A stretch of 36,580 bases of DNA, from NCBI GenBank assembly GCA_016871255.1, contig VFZH01000023.1, positions 1-36,580 on the forward strand. The letters are read 5' to 3'. The notes below the pieces were generated by a model. It searched no databases. It worked only from the letters and a program-made list of their open reading frames with translations, and was not told where the DNA came from. The position numbers and the translations under genes are program-made. This document shows positions 32,010 to 36,580 of this stretch, piece by piece. The first letter of the stretch is position 1. Every line of letters starts with the position of its first letter. This stretch comes from Acidimicrobiia bacterium. GTDB taxonomy: Bacteria > Acidobacteriota > Vicinamibacteria > Vicinamibacterales > UBA2999.

Positions 32010-34706
32010 TCACGACGAGAGCTGGCCGCCCCGAGTGCCACTCCCAGGGCCCCTCTCGATCGGGTGCCATCGCTGGTCCACAGCCGTCTGCAGCCGCTCG
32101 GTGAACGCCGCGTCGCTCTCACCGTCGCCGACGCGAAGCGATGAGCCGATCGCGATGTGTACCCGATGACCGCTCCACGGCAGCAGGCGCTGCCAGGCGA
32201 AAGCCCGGCCGCGGGGCCAGATCTCGAACGCGCCGGCTATCGCCACGGGCACGACCGGCACGTTCAGGTGGCGTGCCAGGATCGCGGCGCCCTTGCGGAA
32301 CGGCTTCACGGTGCCGTCGATCGAGCGCTCCCCTTCCGGAAACAGGATCAGCACGCGGCCGTGGCGGAGGCCGAACGCAGCGGCCTGCATCGCGGGCAGC
32401 AGGTTCACATCCGGATCCACGGGCACGACGTTCAGGCGCGACGCCACCCACCGGGTCAGCGGCGTCTGGAAGTACTCGGCGGCGCCGACGGAGAACTGCG
32501 CCCGGAAGACGCGAAACGGCAGCAGCGGCGCCATCAGGAACGGATCGAAGTAGCTCTGGTGGTTCGGGCAGATGATGAACGGACCGGCGGCGGGCAGGTG
32601 CTCGAAGCCGGCTATCCGCGTCCCGCCCAGACCTCTCGAGAGCAGACGCCCGAGGACCCAGAACAGCGCGGCCGTCAGGGGTCGGGGCTTCAGCAGCTCG
32701 GTCAGCTCAGGCGACGCGTCGGTCTCGCGCGCCAGCAGCCGATCCCAGGGGAGCCCCTCGCCCTGCTCTCCGGGTGCTGCCTCTCGAAAGGCAGCGGCAA
32801 GATCGCGCACGGTGAACGCCCGTTGCGCGGCCTCGGGAGACACGCGCACGCCGAAGCGACGCTCCAGCGTGGCCAGCAGCTCCACGCGCTCCATCGAATC
32901 GAGTCCAAGGTCCAGCTCGAAGTTCGAGCCAGGATGCACATCCGCGCCGGGCAGAGCGCCCCGGACGGCGGCGACGAGGCGCGCGAGGGTGGGATCCTGC
33001 TCGCCTCCTTCAGGCCGGCTCAGGCTGGCCCCTACATGTGCACCGGCCTTCGCCGCTTCGCGGCTTCGGCGAGGCGCAATCTCGCGGCGCTTGAGCTTGC
33101 CGGTCGTCGTCCGCGGCAGCGGCTCCATCACCACGTCGAAGCTCAGCACGCGCTTGTGCGACGGCAGCGCCACCGACAGCGTCTCGAGCTCGAAGCGGAT
33201 CAGCTCCCGCGTGTTCACGATGCCGCGCTCTCGCAGCACCTCCAGGTCGGGCACGACGACGGCGTGCAGCCGTTCGGCCGAGGGCTGGCCGGGTACACGC
33301 ACACCAAGGACGCACAACTCGCCGACGAACACCGACTGCCGGTAGTGCGCCTCGATCTCCTCCGGGTAGACGTTCTTGCCGGAGGCGAGCACGATCACCT
33401 CCTTGCTGCGCCCGGTGATGGTGAGCCGCCCCTGCGGGTCGACGCGCCCGAGATCGCCGGTGTGCAGCCAGCCGTCCCGGAGCGAGGCGGCCGTCGCCTC
33501 CGGCTTGTTCCAGTAGCCGGCCATCACGATCGGGCCGCGGATCAGGATCTCCCCATCGTCTGCACCACCCTCGCGCGCCGCGATTCGGACATCCACGCCG
33601 ACGAGCGGCCGGCCCACGGACTCGATCGGATCGTCGGGCCACCCCACGGTCGCCGCGCCGGACGTTTCGGTCAGGCCGTACGCCTGCAGGATCACGAACC
33701 CCAGGTCGCGCAGGTCGCCTCCCACGGCCGGCTCGAAGCGCGACCCGCCGGAGATCAGAATCCGCATGCGTGGACCGAGCGCCCGATGCACGCGCCCGAA
33801 CAGCCGCGGCCCGGCGTTCCACCCCCATGCCCGCAGAACGTGATTCACGCGCAGCAGCAGCCGGAAGAGCACACGCACGTGGAGCGGCGCCCTCCGCACC
33901 TCGTCCATCACCCGCTTGTGAATCAGGTAGAAGAACTGCGGCACGCACGCGAAGACGCTGATCTCCTCCTCCGCCAGCGCGCGCAGCAGCTCGGTCGTGT
34001 TCAGCGTCTCGAGGAACACGACCCGGGCGCCGATGGCGAACGGCAGCAGCAGGTTCGCGGTCTGCGCCAGCGAGTGGAAGAGCGGCAGCACGCCCAGCAC
34101 CGAGTCGCGCTCGTCCACCCGGACGATCTTCAGGGCACCCGCACACTCGGCCAGCAGGTTGCCGTGTGTGAGCACGACCCCCTTCGGATCGGCGGTCGTG
34201 CCGGATGTGTAGAGGATCACGGCCGGATCGGACGGCGTGGCGGGACTCGGGGGCAGGACACCCGCATCGGTGCCGGCCGCCTGGCCGCCCGGTTCGACCA
34301 GCGCCTCGATCGGCACCACCGTGCAGCCGGTCATCGCCCCGGCGAGCCCCTCGAACTTCGGCGCGAACACCAGGACGCGCGCGCCACTGTCCGCCAGGAG
34401 CGTCGCCGCCTGCTGTTCGCGATAGGCGGTGTCGAACGGCACGGCGATCGCACCCAGACGCAGGATGCCCAGGTACGCGGCGCACCACTCGGCGCTGTTC
34501 CCGGCGATGAGGGCACACCGGTCGCCCGCGCCTACGCCCCGGCCGCGCAGACGCGCCGCCGCACGGGCGGCCATGTCGCCGATGTCGCGATAGGTGAAGC
34601 GGCGAACGCCATCCGCGCCCCGCACGGCTACAGCGGGCCGGTCCGGGAAACGGGCGATGAAGGCATCGATCAGCGCAGAGACGTTGTGAGTCTGGCGGGC
34701 GGCCAC
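32010..34706 (-). CDS. Acyl-CoA/ACP synthetase - acyl carrier protein - PlsC acyltransferase fusion
   Basis: An 898-residue three-module protein. Residues 1-550 are an AMP-forming ligase: P-loop YTSGTTADPKG (166-176), YGLTETSG (343-350), TGD (416-418) and catalytic Lys537 in TTGKLKR. Residues 572-640 are an acyl carrier domain with the phosphopantetheine Ser604 in LGLDSME. Residues 690-880 are a PlsC-type acyltransferase with NHQSYFD (715-721; His716) and FPEGERS (789-795). The natural analogue is Aas of E. coli, which has acyltransferase first and synthetase second; here the order is reversed and an ACP is inserted. It would activate free fatty acids, load them on the ACP and transfer them to a lysophospholipid at the membrane. 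The linker 556-568 contains a REP-like palindrome. The start is GTG at 34706. Confidence 0.87.
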   Translation of the reverse strand: MAARQTHNVSALIDAFIARFPDRPAVAVRGADGVRRFTYRDIGDMAARAAARLRGRGVGAGDRCALIAGNSAEWCAAYLGILRLGAIAVPFDTAYREQQAATLLADSGARVLVFAPKFEGLAGAMTGCTVVPIEALVEPGGQAAGTDAGVLPPSPATPSDPAVILYTSGTTADPKGVVLTHGNLLAECAGALKIVRVDERDSVLGVLPLFHSLAQTANLLLPFAIGARVVFLETLNTTELLRALAEEEISVFACVPQFFYLIHKRVMDEVRRAPLHVRVLFRLLLRVNHVLRAWGWNAGPRLFGRVHRALGPRMRILISGGSRFEPAVGGDLRDLGFVILQAYGLTETSGAATVGWPDDPIESVGRPLVGVDVRIAAREGGADDGEILIRGPIVMAGYWNKPEATAASLRDGWLHTGDLGRVDPQGRLTITGRSKEVIVLASGKNVYPEEIEAHYRQSVFVGELCVLGVRVPGQPSAERLHAVVVPDLEVLRERGIVNTRELIRFELETLSVALPSHKRVLSFDVVMEPLPRTTTGKLKRREIAPRRSREAAKAGAHVGASLSRPEGGEQDPTLARLVAAVRGALPGADVHPGSNFELDLGLDSMERVELLATLERRFGVRVSPEAAQRAFTVRDLAAAFREAAPGEQGEGLPWDRLLARETDASPELTELLKPRPLTAALFWVLGRLLSRGLGGTRIAGFEHLPAAGPFIICPNHQSYFDPFLMAPLLPFRVFRAQFSVGAAEYFQTPLTRWVASRLNVVPVDPDVNLLPAMQAAAFGLRHGRVLILFPEGERSIDGTVKPFRKGAAILARHLNVPVVPVAIAGAFEIWPRGRAFAWQRLLPWSGHRVHIAIGSSLRVGDGESDAAFTERLQTAVDQRWHPIERGPGSGTRGGQLSS
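33012..33035. repeat. REP-like palindrome inside the synthetase gene
   Basis: AGGCCGGCT-CAGG-CTGGCC with CCTAC beyond it is a degenerate copy of the GGGGCCGGCT palindrome at 28458-28485, lying in frame in the linker between the ligase and ACP domains. It is translated as part of AHVGASLSRPEGG. Confidence 0.6.
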
Positions 34707-34740
34707 GGGAGATAGCTTACGGCGGAAGGCGGAGCGGACG

Positions 34741-34838
34741 GCTCGATGCTCGAGGCTCGGGCCTTGCGGCCCACCCCCGTCAGCTCACGGCGAAGGGCTT
34801 ACGGCCATCGGCTCGGCCCACGGCTTAGGGCTCGCGGG
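34741..34838. repeat. Degenerate heptanucleotide tract (GCTCACG class)
   Basis: Units GCTCGAT, GCTCGAG, GCTCGGG, GCCCACC, GCTCACG, GCTTACG, GCCATCG, GCCCACG, GCTTAGG and GCTCGCG follow with a seven-base period and one shortened unit. It fills more than half of the 185-base gap 34707-34891, in which no gene is seen. Confidence 0.6.
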
Positions 34839-34891
34839 CGGGACCGCCGCCACGCCATGCCGGTGAGGGCGGGGCGGGCGGCGGTGGCGTG

Positions 34892-36331
34892 TCAGGCGAT
34901 GGCGCCCTCGGGTGGCGGCTCCAGCGGCGGCGCGGCCGGCGGCACGCGGGCGTGGTGGTTCCGGACGTTGCGCCATGTCATGAGCGCCGCGCCCAGGCCG
35001 ATGGTCCACGCGAGGTACTCGAGGAGAAAGCCCACCGATCCGATCGTCCATCCGAGAACACCACCCACCATGAACCCGCCCAGGCCGATCAGCGCGCCGG
35101 CGATCGTCAAGGCCAGAATCGCCACGACGCCAATCGCCGCCGCCGCGAACGGGCTGTCGCTGGTGATGCCGGCCCGCTGACGGAGGAACTGACCCACCTG
35201 ATACGCCGCGCCGCTGAAGCCGACCAGCATCACGACGAGCGCCAGCACGATCGCAAACGGCATCAGCAGCAGCACGGGGATCCCCACAATCGAGATGGCG
35301 AGCACGATCGTCGTCAGCAGCAGGAGCGGCACGAACAGCACCTCGGCGAGCAGCCCGATCAACCCCGACCGCAGCGGGTCCGCCGCCACACGCGCCCCGA
35401 TCGTCTCGACCTGCCGGCCTCCCACGGCCACGACCAGGAGCACGGCCAGCAGCAGCAGCGACCCGCGGATCAGCGTGCCGATGACGCTGCCCACAGCCCA
35501 CGCGCGCTGCCACCCGGCCCACGAACCCGGCATGTGGCCGTGCCAGGGCGGACCGCCACCGAACCCGACGTCGTTGACGCCGCCCCGGATCCGGGCACCG
35601 GGCGCGCGATTCAGCGTGCCGCCAACGACGGACACGTCGCCGCCCACGAACGCGTCGGAACCCAGGTCGAGTGAACCGCCAACCACGACGACATCGCCGT
35701 CCACGGTCCCGGTCACGTCGCCCGATCCGCCGAGCACCACGAGGTCGCCATCGACGATCCCGCTCACGTCGGCCGACCCGCCCATGGCCACCACGTCCCC
35801 CTCGACGTGCTGGTCGGCTTCCACCGTCACGCCGCCCCCGAACCGGACGAGATCGCCGCGAGTCGTGCGCCGCGCAGTTCCGGCTCGCGACCTGCCATCG
35901 TCGTCCCGCGCCGCCACCGCCGCGTCGCCAGCCGCCGCTCCGCCGGTCAGCTCGGCGAGCGCATCCGCGTCGAGGTAGGTCACCCGGAGCACGAGGTCCC
36001 CTTGCTCGCCCAGCCGATCGCGCACTTCCTGCGCTGTGGCGGGCTGACCGTTGATCGACACGACGCCGTCGCGCACCTCGACCAGCCGTACGCCTCCGGA
36101 AGGGTCGTGCGGCACCAGGCCCACGCCGCTGCTGAGCCCGACGATGTCGAAGTGGTTCCGCAGATCCGCACGCAGATCGGAGGTGGCCTGCGCGAGAACC
36201 GCGATCGCGCCCGCCGTCGCGAGCACGGCCACGACCAGCGCCGCCGGGACCAGCACCGCCCGGGCACCACCTCGACGTGCCGTTCGCGCCCTTCCGGCCG
36301 TCCGCGTGCCAACTTCGCCATGTGTCGTCAT
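34892..36331 (-). CDS. Membrane protein with beta-helix (bactofilin-like) repeats
   Basis: A 479-residue protein: an N-terminal transmembrane helix (about residues 25-48, VLVPAALVVAVLATAGAIAV), an extracytoplasmic segment with VVSINGQPATAQEVRDRLG (about 90-108), a beta-helix block at about 165-255 of repeats such as VEGDVVAMGGSADVSGIVDG and DLVVLGGSGDVTGTVDG, and four or five transmembrane helices in the last 200 residues with a short C-terminal tail. The repeat resembles the polymer-forming (bactofilin-type) beta-helix, where each turn has the pattern G-D-V-x-V-x-G-G. A scaffold or envelope-stress role is possible, but function is unknown. The ATG overlaps the stop of the small gene upstream (ATGA), so they form a unit. 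Confidence 0.75.
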   Translation of the reverse strand: MTTHGEVGTRTAGRARTARRGGARAVLVPAALVVAVLATAGAIAVLAQATSDLRADLRNHFDIVGLSSGVGLVPHDPSGGVRLVEVRDGVVSINGQPATAQEVRDRLGEQGDLVLRVTYLDADALAELTGGAAAGDAAVAARDDDGRSRAGTARRTTRGDLVRFGGGVTVEADQHVEGDVVAMGGSADVSGIVDGDLVVLGGSGDVTGTVDGDVVVVGGSLDLGSDAFVGGDVSVVGGTLNRAPGARIRGGVNDVGFGGGPPWHGHMPGSWAGWQRAWAVGSVIGTLIRGSLLLLAVLLVVAVGGRQVETIGARVAADPLRSGLIGLLAEVLFVPLLLLTTIVLAISIVGIPVLLLMPFAIVLALVVMLVGFSGAAYQVGQFLRQRAGITSDSPFAAAAIGVVAILALTIAGALIGLGGFMVGGVLGWTIGSVGFLLEYLAWTIGLGAALMTWRNVRNHHARVPPAAPPLEPPPEGAIA

Positions 36332-36570
36332 GCCCGTACCTCTCTTTCCTCGTGCTGTCGCCCGTTCCGCAGCAACCGATCGAACCCGTAGATTGCGGTG
36401 GCTGCCAGCAACTCGAGCGCCAGCACGATCGCCGCCGTGCCCGGCGCGGCCAGGACCCCCGCTACCGTCGAGCCCACCTCACCCGCCACCACCCACCACC
36501 GCACGCCCGCGGTGACCGACGCCGCCATCCACACCAGCACATCCGCCAGCAGGGCCGAGCCGCGCGCCAC
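36328..36570 (-). CDS. Small membrane protein, possibly continuing beyond the window
   Basis: From GTG 36570 an 80-residue frame with two hydrophobic segments (VWMAASVTAGVRWWVVAG and PGTAAIVLALELLAATAI) and a charged end (RLLRNGRQHEEREVRA). The frame stays open to the right edge of the window, so the real start may lie outside. Its stop overlaps the start of the beta-helix membrane protein gene. Operons of this composition often begin with a sigma factor or anti-sigma gene, which cannot be checked here. Confidence 0.55.
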   Translation of the reverse strand: MARGSALLADVLVWMAASVTAGVRWWVVAGEVGSTVAGVLAAPGTAAIVLALELLAATAIYGFDRLLRNGRQHEEREVRA

Positions 36571-36580
36571 GAGGTCGAAC

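Noticed and set aside
32157-34715. An open frame of about 850 codons on the plus strand opposite the synthetase fusion
   Set aside because: It mirrors a gene with complete ligase, ACP and PlsC motifs, and it shows no motif of its own.

Overview
The window is 36.6 kb of GC-rich bacterial chromosome with densely packed genes, frequent 4-base ATGA/GTGA start-stop overlaps and many GTG/TTG starts. Gene content (LolA-like/MMPL/outer-membrane cassette, di-haem cytochrome c with a beta-sandwich tail, pilin-core membrane protein, NylC-like peptidase, phosphatidylcholine synthase) and the heptanucleotide repeat tracts between genes suggest an Acidobacteriota genome, perhaps Vicinamibacteria. This placement is inference; there is no rRNA or other phylogenetic marker in the window, and no tRNA, CRISPR array or intact insertion sequence was seen.

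Left part (1-9.5 kb, all minus strand): an M20 peptidase cut by the window edge, coupled to an internally deleted metallo-beta-lactamase-fold gene; a three-gene envelope export operon (LolA-like protein, MMPL/RND permease, outer-membrane barrel) behind a promoter that carries a 16-bp palindrome between its -35 and -10 boxes; then a def-thyA-pcs-MFS run in which peptide deformylase, thymidylate synthase, phosphatidylcholine synthase and an MFS exporter are tightly spaced or overlapping.

Middle (9.5-20 kb, mixed strands): Zn-ribbon Nudix hydrolase, DUF2784 protein, Ca2+/Na+ antiporter, a membrane protein ending in a type IV pilin-like core, a HerA-like ATPase with an internal deletion, beta-carbonic anhydrase, class I fructose-bisphosphate aldolase, ThiI, PduO-type cobalamin adenosyltransferase, a short MutY-like glycosylase, a polytopic membrane protein and a MutT-like Nudix enzyme. 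Right of this (20-30 kb): di-haem cytochrome c, YgfZ, a secreted alpha/beta hydrolase coupled to panB-panC-panD (the pantothenate operon), a secreted NylC-like peptidase next to a sodium:solute symporter, a D-malate/tartrate dehydrogenase and a small unknown protein.

The stretch 30.1-32.0 kb looks like a small decayed accessory patch: a nucleotidyltransferase coupled to an 81-aa partner, a truncated second nucleotidyltransferase in the opposite direction, two very small conserved-looking genes, a fragment that reads as the C-terminal end of Cas1, and short palindromes. It is followed by a large acyl-CoA/ACP synthetase-ACP-PlsC fusion and a beta-helix membrane protein coupled to a small membrane protein at the right edge.

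The most unusual signals are structural: seven-base-period repeat tracts of several sequence classes between genes (one translated into the tail of the RND permease), REP-like palindromes that supply a stop codon in one gene and an in-frame linker in another, two genes that lost only their middle, the cas1 relic, the operator-like palindrome, and the pilin core fused to a membrane domain. No stretch above 300 bases lacks a gene or gene remnant.
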